Source: Chromatiales bacterium (GTDB lineage: Bacteria > Pseudomonadota > Gammaproteobacteria > SZUA-152). Taken from it: a stretch of DNA of 20,477 bases. Position numbers and translations under genes: made by a program. Shown piece after piece: positions 6,687-14,007 of this stretch. The stretch is taken from NCBI GenBank assembly GCA_026999335.1, contig JALTPW010000735.1, positions 1 to 20,477 of the forward strand, written 5' to 3'. Position 1 is the first letter of the stretch, and each line of letters opens with the position of its first letter. The notes beneath the pieces are model-generated. The model made no database searches, was not told the DNA's origin, and saw only the letters and a program-made list of their open reading frames with translations.

Positions 6687-6860
6687 AAAGTAGTTACCCT
6701 GTTTTCAAGCATTTTTAAAATAGCCCGGGAACCTGTGGCCTTGCCTGTGGTTACAGGGCTTTATTACCTCCTGCCCACAGGAAAAAGGCATGCAAAAATA
6801 GGCTATTAGGATTATGACTACGTTTAAAAACAATGATTTAAATGTGACAAAGTAGAATTA

Positions 6861-7236
6861 AGAAGGGTATGGAAATTGCATTCAAATCCAGACTGGATCT
6901 GCACGCCAAATCAGGGTGTTATTACGTGCATGTTTCTAATATTAAGTGCCATTAAGGAACTCATGTTTTTCCGTCATTGAGCAGTTTTAGGGTTATCGTG
7001 CGCTTGGCGCACGCTACGGGCGGGTATCGTGGGCACAATATGGCATGCCATCGTCGCCTGACAAATATGCAAGTACGAGTAGAGGATACGGTGTGTATGT
7101 CAGTCAACAGCGGTTGAACAGCCGTTTATCTGGTATTTTTCCCTATATCGGCTATCGAGAGTTCGGGTACCTCTTGCCAGAACGGGTTCGCGTATGTTTC
7201 GATGTGCGCTGCCCTGGATTCTGGAACCTGAGATTT
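6861..7236. other. Gene-poor stretch upstream of amgK
   Basis: No convincing gene. The stretch is AT-richer than its neighbours up to about 6990 and holds a REP-like hairpin at 6997-7017. An open frame from 7045 runs into amgK, but its first 64 codons do not resemble the kinase family and are treated as non-coding leader. The promoter of amgK must lie here, but none stands out. Just upstream, at 6732-6781, CCTGTGG occurs twice and pairs with CCACAGG at 6775-6781, a possible hairpin. Confidence 0.5.
6997..7017 (-). repeat. REP-like hairpin with GTAG foot, family C
   Basis: CGTGCGC (6997-7003) and GCGCACG (7007-7013) form a perfect 7-bp stem with a TTG loop. Read on the minus strand, GTAG precedes the stem (7014-7017). 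It shares the GTAG foot with the repeats at 38-60 and 14430-14658 but has a different stem sequence. Confidence 0.6.
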
Positions 7237-8229
7237 ATGCCGCAACGCTTGGTATTGCTGAAAACCTGGTTGACCGATGTGTTGGGGACGGCTGCTTTCG
7301 ATATCGTGCCGGCCTCCAGTGATGCCAGCTTCCGGCGTTATTTCCGTCTCCGTCACGATGCTCGCTCGCTGATCGTCATGGATGCGCCACCGGCACAGGA
7401 GGATACCGCACCCTTTCTTCACATCGCGGAACTGCTGAGCGCGGAGGGTCTGAATGCACCGCGTATTCTGGCAACGGATATCCACCAGGGCTTTCTGCTG
7501 CTCACCGACCTGGGCGACACACCCTATTTGCAAGTGTTGAGCAATGCGACTGCCGACCGGCTTTATGGTGATGCATTGTCCGCGCTACTGCACATGCAGC
7601 AAATAAGTGGAGGTCGGCTCGACGCTATTCCCCCCTACGATCATGCCCTGTTAATGCGGGAAATGAATTTATTTCGTGATTGGTATTTGAAAAGGCAGCG
7701 GCAACAGACTTTTTCGCCGCCACAGGAGCAGTTGCTCAATGACGTTTTCGGGCATCTGGCAAACTCGGCACTGGATCAGCCGATGGTGTTCGTGCATCGC
7801 GATTACCACTCGCGCAACCTGATGTTCACCAAAAAAGCCAATCCGGGGATTATTGATTTTCAGGACGCCGTGCAAGGGCCGGTGACTTACGACCTGGTTT
7901 CCCTGCTGCGCGACTGCTACATTCGCTGGCCACGCGCGCGGGTCGAGGCCTGGGCACTGGACTATCTGCGTGATGCGCGGCGGGTTGGCATCGTCGGGAC
8001 AGCGAATGATACCATCGATGACGAGACCTGGCTGCGCTGGTTTGACTGGATGGGCGTGCAACGTCACCTCAAGGCCGCTGGCATCTTCGCCCGCCTCAAT
8101 CTGCGCGATGGCAAGCCCGGCTATCTTGGCGATATCCCGCGCACCTTGGGCTACGTGCGCGAAGTGGCGGAGCGTTACGGGGAGCTGCAACCGTTACTGG
8201 ACTTTCTGCCTGCTGGAGAATCGGCGTGA
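7237..8229 (+). CDS. amgK: N-acetylmuramate/N-acetylglucosamine kinase (AmgK)
   Basis: Cytoplasmic sugar kinase of the aminoglycoside phosphotransferase (APH) fold. It phosphorylates the anomeric hydroxyl of MurNAc and GlcNAc recovered from peptidoglycan turnover. With 330 residues it matches the usual AmgK size. Visible motifs are the N-terminal SSDASFRRYFRL (27-38), the catalytic-loop HRDYHSRN (187-194, Asp189 as base) and the metal-binding IDFQDA (206-211). The start at 7237 is chosen because family similarity begins there (MPQRLVLLKTWL), although the frame is open back to 7045. Its stop overlaps the GTG of murU by 4 bases, so the two are coupled. Together they form the MurU recycling route, which bypasses part of de novo UDP-MurNAc synthesis and is linked to intrinsic fosfomycin tolerance. 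The lptD gene often found beside it in pseudomonads is not present here. Confidence 0.88.
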   Translation: MPQRLVLLKTWLTDVLGTAAFDIVPASSDASFRRYFRLRHDARSLIVMDAPPAQEDTAPFLHIAELLSAEGLNAPRILATDIHQGFLLLTDLGDTPYLQVLSNATADRLYGDALSALLHMQQISGGRLDAIPPYDHALLMREMNLFRDWYLKRQRQQTFSPPQEQLLNDVFGHLANSALDQPMVFVHRDYHSRNLMFTKKANPGIIDFQDAVQGPVTYDLVSLLRDCYIRWPRARVEAWALDYLRDARRVGIVGTANDTIDDETWLRWFDWMGVQRHLKAAGIFARLNLRDGKPGYLGDIPRTLGYVREVAERYGELQPLLDFLPAGESA

Positions 8230-8906
8230 AAGCCATGATCCTCGCTGCCGGGCGTGGTGAACGCCTGCGCCCATTCACCGACCATACCCCCAAACCGTTG
8301 CTGCCGGTGGCCGGCAAGCCGCTCATTGTCTGGCACATCGAGGCCTTGGTGGCGGCGGGTATTCATGACATTGTTATCAATCATGCCTGGCTGGGTGGGC
8401 AGATCGAGGCAGCGCTGGGTGCGGGCGAGGCCTTTGGTGCGCATATCGTCTATTCGCCAGAGGGCGAGCGGGCGCTGGAGACCGGCGGTGGCATCTATCG
8501 TGCGTTGCCGTTACTGGGTGATGCGCCGTTTTTGGTGATTAACGGTGATGTGTATACGGACTATGACTTTTCCCGTCTGCCTTTACAGCCCAACGGGCTG
8601 GCGCATCTGCTATTGGTGGCGAATCCCAGCCATCATCGGGCGGGGGATTTTTTCCTCACCGAGGGTCGCGTCACGGAGGAGGGCGTGGATGCCCGTGGGG
8701 CAAGGCTGACGTTCAGTGGCATCGGTGTCTATTCTCCCCGTTTGTTTGCGGCCTGCGGGGGGGGGCGTTTTCCGCTGGCCCCTTTGTTGCGCGGGGCCAT
8801 GATCCAGGGGCAGGTGAGCGGCGAGCGTTATAGCGGACGCTGGGTGGATGTGGGTACGCCGCAACGCCGTGATGAAGCCGAGCGCCTCTTGTGGCAGTAT
8901 AGTTGA
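8226..8906 (+). CDS. murU: N-acetylmuramate alpha-1-phosphate uridylyltransferase (MurU)
   Basis: Nucleotidyltransferase that joins UTP to MurNAc-1-phosphate, made by the upstream kinase, to give UDP-MurNAc for peptidoglycan synthesis. Its 226 residues match the family. Signature elements are the nucleotide-binding loop LAAGRGERLRPFT (6-18), KPLLPVAGKP (23-32), ALETGGG (83-89) and the metal-binding INGD (105-108). The GTG start at 8226 has GGAG seven bases upstream and overlaps the amgK stop. The paired order kinase then uridylyltransferase strongly supports MurU rather than a generic glucose-1-phosphate nucleotidyltransferase. No terminator was seen after it; a GacA-type box follows eight bases downstream. 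Confidence 0.9.
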   Translation: MKAMILAAGRGERLRPFTDHTPKPLLPVAGKPLIVWHIEALVAAGIHDIVINHAWLGGQIEAALGAGEAFGAHIVYSPEGERALETGGGIYRALPLLGDAPFLVINGDVYTDYDFSRLPLQPNGLAHLLLVANPSHHRAGDFFLTEGRVTEEGVDARGARLTFSGIGVYSPRLFAACGGGRFPLAPLLRGAMIQGQVSGERYSGRWVDVGTPQRRDEAERLLWQYS

Positions 8907-8913
8907 CGCTGTG

Positions 8914-8931
8914 GGTAAGGAACTACTTACG
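8914..8931. promoter_or_regulatory. GacA/UvrY-type upstream activating box
   Basis: GGTAAGGAACTACTTACG matches 10 of 12 fixed positions of the GacA consensus TGTAAG-N6-CTTACA and keeps the six-base spacer. It lies 110 bases ahead of the start of a GacA/UvrY-type gene. Its centre is about 55 bases upstream of a TAAAAT (8975-8980) that could serve as the -10, a spacing like that of GacA-driven small-RNA promoters. The motif match is direct; GacA binding is inference. Confidence 0.6.
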
Positions 8932-8986
8932 GCGCACAGTACGTTACTGACAGTCCGGGGACATAGATTCAGGTTAAAATGGGTCT

Positions 8987-9041
8987 AAATGGAATTGATT
9001 CAAGCAAGTATGCCGTTGGCGGGATTCCGGGGAGGGAGTTT
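8987..9041 (+). promoter_or_regulatory. GGA-rich leader of the response regulator gene (possible CsrA/RsmA target)
   Basis: If transcription starts about seven bases after TAAAAT, the leader is about 55 bases. It carries GGA at 8991, 9022, 9031 and 9035, the last two inside the Shine-Dalgarno GGAGGGA. CsrA/RsmA proteins recognise GGA, often in such leaders. No binding structure is shown, so this is a prediction only. Confidence 0.4.
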
Positions 9042-9698
9042 ATGATTAAAGTCATGGTGGTGGATGACCACGAGCTGGTGCGAACGGGGATAACCCGGAT
9101 CCTCAATGATGCGCCGGGCATTCGTGTGGTCGCCGAAGCCGCCAGTGGCGAAGAGGCCATCCTGGTTGCCAGCACAAAAACCCCCGATGTGGCGCTGATG
9201 GATGTCAGCATGCCCGGTATCGGTGGCCTGGAGGCCACTCGCAAGCTGGCGCAACTGCTGCCGAAGCTGAAGGTCATTGTCGTCTCGGTGCATGCCGACG
9301 AACCCTTTCCCAGCCGCATGCTGAAGGCCGGCGCCAGCGGCTATCTCACCAAAGGCTGTGCGGTGGAGGAGATCATCACGGCTATCAAGGTTGTTGCCGG
9401 TGGTGAACGCTATATCGGCGCCGACATCGCCCAGACCCTGGCGTTGAAACGTACCCCCGGTGGTGCCAGCACGCCCTTCGACAACCTGTCTCCGCGCGAA
9501 ATGCAGGTGATGTTGATGCTGACCCAGGGACAGAAAACACAGGTGATCTCCGACAAACTCTGTCTCAGCCCCAAGACCATCAGCACTTACCGTCATCGTC
9601 TGTATGAAAAGCTGGGTGTGGCCAGTGATGTGGAACTGGCGCGCCTGGCGATGAATTACGGCATTATCGAGACTATCGGTGGCGCCACGACCTTTTGA
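9042..9698 (+). CDS. uvrY: UvrY/GacA-type response regulator
   Basis: NarL/FixJ-family response regulator, the DNA-binding half of the BarA/UvrY (GacS/GacA) two-component system, which typically drives small RNAs that titrate CsrA/RsmA. It has 218 residues, the same length as E. coli UvrY. The receiver domain has the acidic pair Asp8-Asp9, phospho-acceptor Asp54, Ser82 and Lys104. A LuxR-type helix-turn-helix follows at about 148-205 (LSPREMQVMLMLTQGQ, then SPKTISTYRHRLYEKLGV). The start at 9042 has GGAGGGA four bases upstream; the upstream in-frame ATG at 8979 would lack this. In many gammaproteobacteria uvrC follows, but here the next 360 bases are non-coding. A GacA-type box upstream points to autoregulation. 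Confidence 0.88.
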   Translation: MIKVMVVDDHELVRTGITRILNDAPGIRVVAEAASGEEAILVASTKTPDVALMDVSMPGIGGLEATRKLAQLLPKLKVIVVSVHADEPFPSRMLKAGASGYLTKGCAVEEIITAIKVVAGGERYIGADIAQTLALKRTPGGASTPFDNLSPREMQVMLMLTQGQKTQVISDKLCLSPKTISTYRHRLYEKLGVASDVELARLAMNYGIIETIGGATTF

Positions 9699-10119
9699 GC
9701 CGCCGCCGGTTTAACCTCTCACGGCTTTCGCGCTAAGATGTCTTTTTGACGTTCTGTATGGGTTGATTGGTCCATGCCGTCCATTGATTGCCGCTGGATT
9801 GATCGGTTGAACGGCCTGTCCAGTGGTTCCGAGTGTTCGTCTGGCGTAGCTAAAGCTTCTGCTCACGCCCCTCGCCTAAGAGCGTCTATTTTTGGTACCT
9901 GCGTCCATGCCGGCAAAAAATAGTTAATGGCTTTGTTCCTTAGACGCGTTTTTCGCATCGTCACGATTGCATGGGTGCAGGAGATAGGGCAATGCATGGA
10001 GCCATTGCCAAGGCGGGTACACACCGGCTGAACACGACATATATTACTACCGGGTTAATATCATGCGCTTAGGTTTGCCTCGAAGCGGTCAACTAATTAA
10101 TCTGGGATTATTCACAGAA
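9699..10119. other. Intergenic region with two mutually exclusive hairpins
   Basis: No gene was recognised. Between 9882 and 9947, GCGTCTA (9882-9888) can pair with TAGACGC (9941-9947), or CTATTTTT (9886-9893) can pair with AAAAATAG (9916-9923). The two share bases and exclude each other, and GTTTTT follows the outer pair. This might be a weak terminator or an unrecorded RNA. The promoter of the downstream operon probably lies between 9950 and 10110. Confidence 0.35.
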
Positions 10120-10725
10120 ATGAGTTTCAACATGCAACGTTTTCTCCTCACGGTCTGCCTGGGCCTGATTGTCGCCACCAGTGGTACGGTCGTGGCCGAG
10201 CCGGTGGATTTTGAGCTGGAGGACATCAATGGTGTCAAACACCGCCTGTCCGACTATCGCGGCAAGTGGGTGGTGGTGAACTACTGGGCCACCTGGTGCC
10301 CGCCTTGCCTGGATGAGATCCCCGAGCTGGTAGATTTTCACGAAGAGCACAAGGACAAAGATGCGGTGGTGCTGGGTATCAGCTTTGAAGAGGTCGGTGT
10401 CAAGAAATTGCGTCAATTTACGGAAGAATATTTCATCAACTATCCCATCTTGCGCAGTACGCCGGGGCCGAGCGGTGAGCTGGGTGAGATCCCGGGTTTG
10501 CCCACCACCTACCTGATATCGCCCGATGGCGAGATCGCGGCCCGCCAGGTGGGGTCGGTGACCGCGAAGCTGATCGTTGACTTCATTGCCACGCAGACCA
10601 GCACACCCCTGCCAGACGACATGCCTCTGACGGATGAAATACCTCAGGCAGATGAAATACCCCAGACAGATGAAATGTCTCAGACAGGCAACACACCGCA
10701 GACCGGCAACGAGGCCGGCCAGTAA
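10120..10725 (+). CDS. TlpA/ResA-like periplasmic thiol-disulfide oxidoreductase
   Basis: Exported thioredoxin-like protein that probably reduces or exchanges disulfides in the periplasm. The 201 residues start with a signal sequence (MQRFLLTVCLGLIVATSGTVVA). A thioredoxin fold follows, with the active-site WCPPC (59-63, in the typical WATWCPPC context), the cis-proline segment GLPTTYLI (126-133) and the usual AlkC/TlpA insertion. The tail (169-197) is unusual: six-residue units DEIPQA, DEIPQT, DEMSQT and GNTPQT. ATG codons at 10063, 10120 and 10132 are possible; the middle one leaves an ordinary signal sequence, but its ribosome site is weak. It heads a close-packed run, with the next gene 15 bases on. 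Partners could include cytochrome maturation or the adjacent thioredoxin-fold protein. Confidence 0.85.
   Translation: MSFNMQRFLLTVCLGLIVATSGTVVAEPVDFELEDINGVKHRLSDYRGKWVVVNYWATWCPPCLDEIPELVDFHEEHKDKDAVVLGISFEEVGVKKLRQFTEEYFINYPILRSTPGPSGELGEIPGLPTTYLISPDGEIAARQVGSVTAKLIVDFIATQTSTPLPDDMPLTDEIPQADEIPQTDEMSQTGNTPQTGNEAGQ
10633..10704 (+). repeat. Tandem 18-bp units at the 3' end of the TlpA-like gene
   Basis: Four 18-base units encode DEIPQA, DEIPQT, DEMSQT and GNTPQT, an acidic, Pro- and Gln-rich tail after the thioredoxin fold. The first two units are the most alike, so expansion from that end is plausible. Confidence 0.75.
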
Positions 10726-10740
10726 ACGGGGCGGGCAGTC

Positions 10741-11295
10741 ATGTTGTCGTGGATCCGGGTCGTTGTTTGCCTTCTTTTAACCTTGTTACTGGTTGGCTCA
10801 CAGGTTGTTGCTGCCGAGACACGTGATCCCGGTACCCACTTCTTTGACGAAACCTGGGGCGATTTGCAGGAAGAGCTGGAGACGGCCGGCACCGAGGGCA
10901 AAAAAGGCATCCTGCTCTTTTTTGAGCTGGACGAGTGCCCCTTTTGCCACCGCATGAAGCGCTCGGTGTTGAATCAGCCCGAGGTACAGAAATACTTCCG
11001 CGCGCATTTCCGCATTTTCACCATCGACATCGAAGGCGATGTGGAAATGGTGGGGTTTCAGGGCAATGCCATCACACAGAAGGATTTTTCATTCAAAGCC
11101 AATCGTGTGCGTGCGACGCCGGTGATGGTCTTTTATGACCTCGATGGCAAGGAGATCATGCGCTATACCGGCGCCACCTCCGGCGTGGAGGAATTCCTCT
11201 GGCTGGGGGAATTCATCGCCGAGGGCCATTACAAGACGATGCGCTTTACCAAATACAAGCGTCAGAAGGCCCGTGCCGCCCGGCAATCGCCATGA
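10741..11295 (+). CDS. Periplasmic thioredoxin-fold protein (DUF255/thioredoxin-7 type)
   Basis: A 184-residue exported protein with a signal peptide (MLSWIRVVVCLLLTLLLVGS..., cleavage near VVAA25). The fold is thioredoxin-like: CPFC at 66-69 and the cis-proline in RATPVMVFY (Pro127) are both present, and a beta-strand such as ILLFFELDEC precedes the redox pair. The arrangement resembles the SoxW/DsbD-gamma-like thioredoxins that reduce periplasmic partners. Its stop overlaps the TolC-type gene by 4 bases and the TlpA-like gene is 15 bases upstream, so it is mid-operon. Substrate unknown; it may work with the TlpA-like protein as a redox relay. Confidence 0.8.
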   Translation: MLSWIRVVVCLLLTLLLVGSQVVAAETRDPGTHFFDETWGDLQEELETAGTEGKKGILLFFELDECPFCHRMKRSVLNQPEVQKYFRAHFRIFTIDIEGDVEMVGFQGNAITQKDFSFKANRVRATPVMVFYDLDGKEIMRYTGATSGVEEFLWLGEFIAEGHYKTMRFTKYKRQKARAARQSP

Positions 11296-12596
11296 GACGG
11301 TGCGAGAGACTCATGCTGCCGGCCCTGCTGATCCTGTTACCGCTGGCCGTGGTGGCCGACGAGCCGGTGCCGGACTGGCCGCAATCCCTGACCCTCGATT
11401 TCGTCCTCGAACATGTCGATCAGAGTCACCCCGACCTGCAGTTGGCCGAGGCCGCCGTCGCCCAGGCCCGCGCCGTGCAGCAACAGGCGGAGAGCCACTA
11501 CGGCCTGCGCAGTTCCCTGCTGGCGCGCCTGCGCTGGATCGAACCTTCGCCCCTGGCTCACGACCCATCGCGTCAGGATCATCGCCTGCGTCTACAGGTG
11601 AGCAAGCGTCTGTACGACTTTGGCCGCACGGCGGCGCTGGAGGCCGCCGCTGAGGCCGATCTGGCGGCACAGCGGCAGCGTTATCGCGATACCCTCAATC
11701 AATACCGGCTGGCCGTCATGGCGGCCTATTTCGATGTGCTGCTGGTGGATCTCGAAGTCATTCGCGACAACGAGGCCATGTCCATCGGCTATGTCAATTT
11801 CGACCGCGCCCAGTCGCGCAATGAACTGGGCCAGTTGTCGGACATCGAACTGCTGCGCTTCGAGAGCCTCTACCAACTCACCCGTGCCCGCCAATATGCC
11901 AGCAGCACCCGCCAGCGTACCGCACGCCAGCGGTTGGCCAATCTCATCAATCGCAGTGACAGCTTGCCCGCCGAACTGATGGCCCCGGCGTTGCCGGACG
12001 TGCAACGGGACATTCCTGAGGTGGCGGCCTGGTTTACCAGTGCCGAGGCGGCCAACCCGGAGTTGATCGCCCTGCAAGTCGCGGTGCAGGGTGCGCGTGA
12101 ACGCCTCAGTGCCGCGCAGGCAGGCAGCTATCCGGTGCTCAACGGCCAGGCGGAGGTGTCTACCTATAGTCGTGAAAGCGGCGGCAATGATCCCTGGCGC
12201 GTGGGCGTCAGCCTCGATGTGCCGCTCACCACCGGGGGTGAGACTCAGGCACAGACTACCCAGCGGCGCGCCGAACTGCAGGCCGCCCGCGCCCACCTGG
12301 AGCGCCGCCGGCGCGAGATTCGTGAGGCCGTGCTGGAGAGCTGGAGTGCGTTACACAGCCTGCGTGCACGGCGCCAGGAGCTGGCCGTGCAGGCCGAATA
12401 CCGCGATCTGTATCTGGATCGCAGCCGCGCCCTGTACGAGCTGGAAATGAAGAGCGATCTCGGCGATGCCATGACCCAGACCTCGGATGTGCGTTTGCAG
12501 CAGGCCCGGGTCGACTACGAAATCACCCTGGCCTGGGCGCGCGTGCGCGCCTTGCTGGGGCAGGACGTGACACTGAAAGGAGAGAAACAACCATGA
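11292..12596 (+). CDS. TolC-family outer-membrane efflux protein
   Basis: Outer-membrane channel of the outer-membrane factor family, forming a trimeric tunnel with a periplasmic adaptor and an inner-membrane pump. It has 434 residues with a signal sequence (MLPALLILLPLAVVA). Two OEP repeats follow, each with coiled helices, for example ALEAAAEADLAAQRQRY and the C-terminal LQQARVDYEITLAWARVRAL. It starts at the ATGA overlap with the thioredoxin-fold gene, and its stop overlaps the adaptor gene by 4 bases. No inner-membrane transporter lies in this operon, so its pump must be encoded elsewhere or the pair has another job. TolC homology is clear; substrate is unknown. Confidence 0.88.
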   Translation: MRRCERLMLPALLILLPLAVVADEPVPDWPQSLTLDFVLEHVDQSHPDLQLAEAAVAQARAVQQQAESHYGLRSSLLARLRWIEPSPLAHDPSRQDHRLRLQVSKRLYDFGRTAALEAAAEADLAAQRQRYRDTLNQYRLAVMAAYFDVLLVDLEVIRDNEAMSIGYVNFDRAQSRNELGQLSDIELLRFESLYQLTRARQYASSTRQRTARQRLANLINRSDSLPAELMAPALPDVQRDIPEVAAWFTSAEAANPELIALQVAVQGARERLSAAQAGSYPVLNGQAEVSTYSRESGGNDPWRVGVSLDVPLTTGGETQAQTTQRRAELQAARAHLERRRREIREAVLESWSALHSLRARRQELAVQAEYRDLYLDRSRALYELEMKSDLGDAMTQTSDVRLQQARVDYEITLAWARVRALLGQDVTLKGEKQP

Positions 12597-13348
12597 ACAT
12601 GCGCATGGCGGGAGGCATGGTGGCCCTGTGGCTGCTGTGTGGTGCGGCGACTGCCGAGACCCTGGATGCCCGCCTGCACTGGTTGCAGCGGGTGGTGCTG
12701 GGCACGCCGGTATCCGGCGTGATCGCCGAGGTCGCTGCCGTAGCGGGCCAGCGTGTGCAAAAGGATAGCGTCTTGTTACGGCTGGATGCCCGGCCCCTGC
12801 AGGCCCGCGTCACCGGGCTGGAAGCCGAACGCATCGCCAGGGCACACGATCACGATGAGGCCCGCCGTGAACTGGAACGAACCCGGGAACTCTACCAACG
12901 CACCCTGCTGGCGGATCGTGATCTGACCCTGGCGAAGATCGCCCTGGCGGGTACCGAGGCGGCGCTCAAGACCACTGAGGCACAGTTGGTGCAGGCACAA
13001 TGGACCTTGCAGTACAGCCGGATCCAGGCGCCCTTCGATGCCTGGGTGGTGCGGCGCAATGCCGAGCCGGGGCAGACCGTGATCAACAACCTGCAAGCCG
13101 AACCACTGCTGGTGGTGGCGCGCGCCGGGGCGATGTTGGCACGGGCGATGGTCGATGGCGAGCGTGTTACAAGTCTGGAGCCGGGGCAGGCGATCAACGT
13201 GAGCGTGGCAGGTAAATCGTACCACGGCAGTCTGCGGCGCATTGGCCTGGAGCCAGAGGCCGACGGCCGTTATGCCGTCGACGTACAGTTCGACACCGGC
13301 GGCCAATTGCTGCGCGCGGGTTTGCCGGCGCGCATCGAACTGCCATGA
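12593..13348 (+). CDS. HlyD-family periplasmic adaptor (membrane fusion protein)
   Basis: Periplasmic adaptor that normally bridges a TolC-like channel and an inner-membrane pump. It has 251 residues, short for the family (usually 350-400). A signal peptide (GGMVALWLLCGAATA) precedes a lipoyl-type domain (GTPVSGVIAEVAAVAGQRVQ) and a coiled-coil hairpin (about 75-130). A returning lipoyl half (YSRIQAPFDAWVVRRNAEPG) and a beta-barrel domain follow. The membrane-proximal domain is reduced or absent. AAGGAGA is eight bases upstream, and both ends overlap neighbours by 4 bases (TolC-type gene and acylphosphatase). The missing pump makes the pair atypical. Confidence 0.85.
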   Translation: MNMRMAGGMVALWLLCGAATAETLDARLHWLQRVVLGTPVSGVIAEVAAVAGQRVQKDSVLLRLDARPLQARVTGLEAERIARAHDHDEARRELERTRELYQRTLLADRDLTLAKIALAGTEAALKTTEAQLVQAQWTLQYSRIQAPFDAWVVRRNAEPGQTVINNLQAEPLLVVARAGAMLARAMVDGERVTSLEPGQAINVSVAGKSYHGSLRRIGLEPEADGRYAVDVQFDTGGQLLRAGLPARIELP

Positions 13349-13611
13349 TCTGCCGGTGTTGCCTGGTCAGCGGACGGGTGCAGGGGGTGTGGTACCGCGG
13401 CTCCACCCGGCGCAAGGCGGAAAACCTGGGGCTCACCGGTTATGCCCGCAATCTGCCCGACGGTCGCGTCGAGGTACTGGTTTGTGGCCCGCCGGCCGCC
13501 GTTGATGCCCTCTGTGACTGGCTTTGGCAGGGGCCGACCCATGCCGAGGTCAGCGATGTGCAGTGTGAGTCCGTCGAACAGGCGTTACCGCCAGCCTTCG
13601 TCATTGCTTGA
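13345..13611 (+). CDS. acyP: Acylphosphatase
   Basis: Small cytosolic enzyme hydrolysing acyl phosphates such as carbamoyl phosphate. With 88 residues it has the standard family length. The signature GRVQGVWYRG (10-19) supplies the catalytic Arg18, and GYARNLPDG (32-40) supplies Asn36. The ATG overlaps the adaptor stop by 4 bases, so it is in the same transcript. Its presence in an efflux/redox operon is probably by chance of packing rather than function. Confidence 0.92.
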   Translation: MICRCCLVSGRVQGVWYRGSTRRKAENLGLTGYARNLPDGRVEVLVCGPPAAVDALCDWLWQGPTHAEVSDVQCESVEQALPPAFVIA

Positions 13612-13614
13612 ACG

Positions 13615-14007
13615 ATGCGTAACTGGGAAAGGCAAGCCGCCGCTGATGCCAGTCTGTGCACCTATCAATTGCATATTATCGTTGTACGTCCGCGTATTCT
13701 CAGGATTGGCCGGCTCGGTATTTTCCGCTTTCCCGCTGGGCAATATTTCTACACCGGCAGCGCCCGGCGCAATCTGGTCGCCCGCGTGCAGCGGCATTTG
13801 TCACAGGACAAAAAACGGCGCTGGCATATCGACTATCTGCTCACCGCACACGCCGTGAAGGTCATTGATGTGATTCTTACGAGCGACGGTGAATGCCCGC
13901 TCAATCAGCGTGCCGTCGGAGAAATCATCGTCCCCGGCTTCGGCGCCAGCGATTGCCGTGCGCGCTGTGGCAGTCATCTCAAGTTTCTGGGCGAGGGAAA
14001 AAATTGA
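13615..14007 (+). CDS. GIY-YIG/DUF123 (Uri-type) protein
   Basis: A 130-residue protein of the DUF123/Uri branch of the GIY-YIG nuclease superfamily. The family's YQLHIIV (17-23), GRLGIFRFPAGQYFYTGSA (about 32-50) and the later RWHIDYLL (69-76) are recognisable. In other organisms the domain stands alone or is fused to a DNA-repair endonuclease. A role in DNA processing is family inference, not demonstrated. It begins three bases after the acylphosphatase stop and is followed immediately by the cupin gene. No good Shine-Dalgarno is visible. Confidence 0.78.
   Translation: MRNWERQAAADASLCTYQLHIIVVRPRILRIGRLGIFRFPAGQYFYTGSARRNLVARVQRHLSQDKKRRWHIDYLLTAHAVKVIDVILTSDGECPLNQRAVGEIIVPGFGASDCRARCGSHLKFLGEGKN

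Larger units (their letters stand above)
6301..6860. repeat. Imperfect inverted repeat bracketing a 560-bp segment
   Basis: TTCTACTTTGTCA (6304-6316) reappears inverted as TGACAAAGTAGAA (6845-6857), a perfect 13-mer pair. Matching extends imperfectly to about 20 bases on each side (18 of 20). The enclosed 560 bases include the GxxExxY remnant. This could be a MITE-like element or the end pair of a decayed insertion sequence. No intact transposase lies inside, and no target duplication was confirmed. Confidence 0.5.

Noticed and set aside
7045..7236. 64-codon N-terminal extension of the AmgK frame
   Set aside because: It does not resemble the kinase family, has no ribosome site and family similarity begins at 7237.
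8932..9041. A separate rsmY/rsmZ-like small RNA after the GacA-type box
   Set aside because: GGA motifs are present, but there is no terminator before the response regulator gene and the segment ends at its ribosome site; a leader is the simpler reading.
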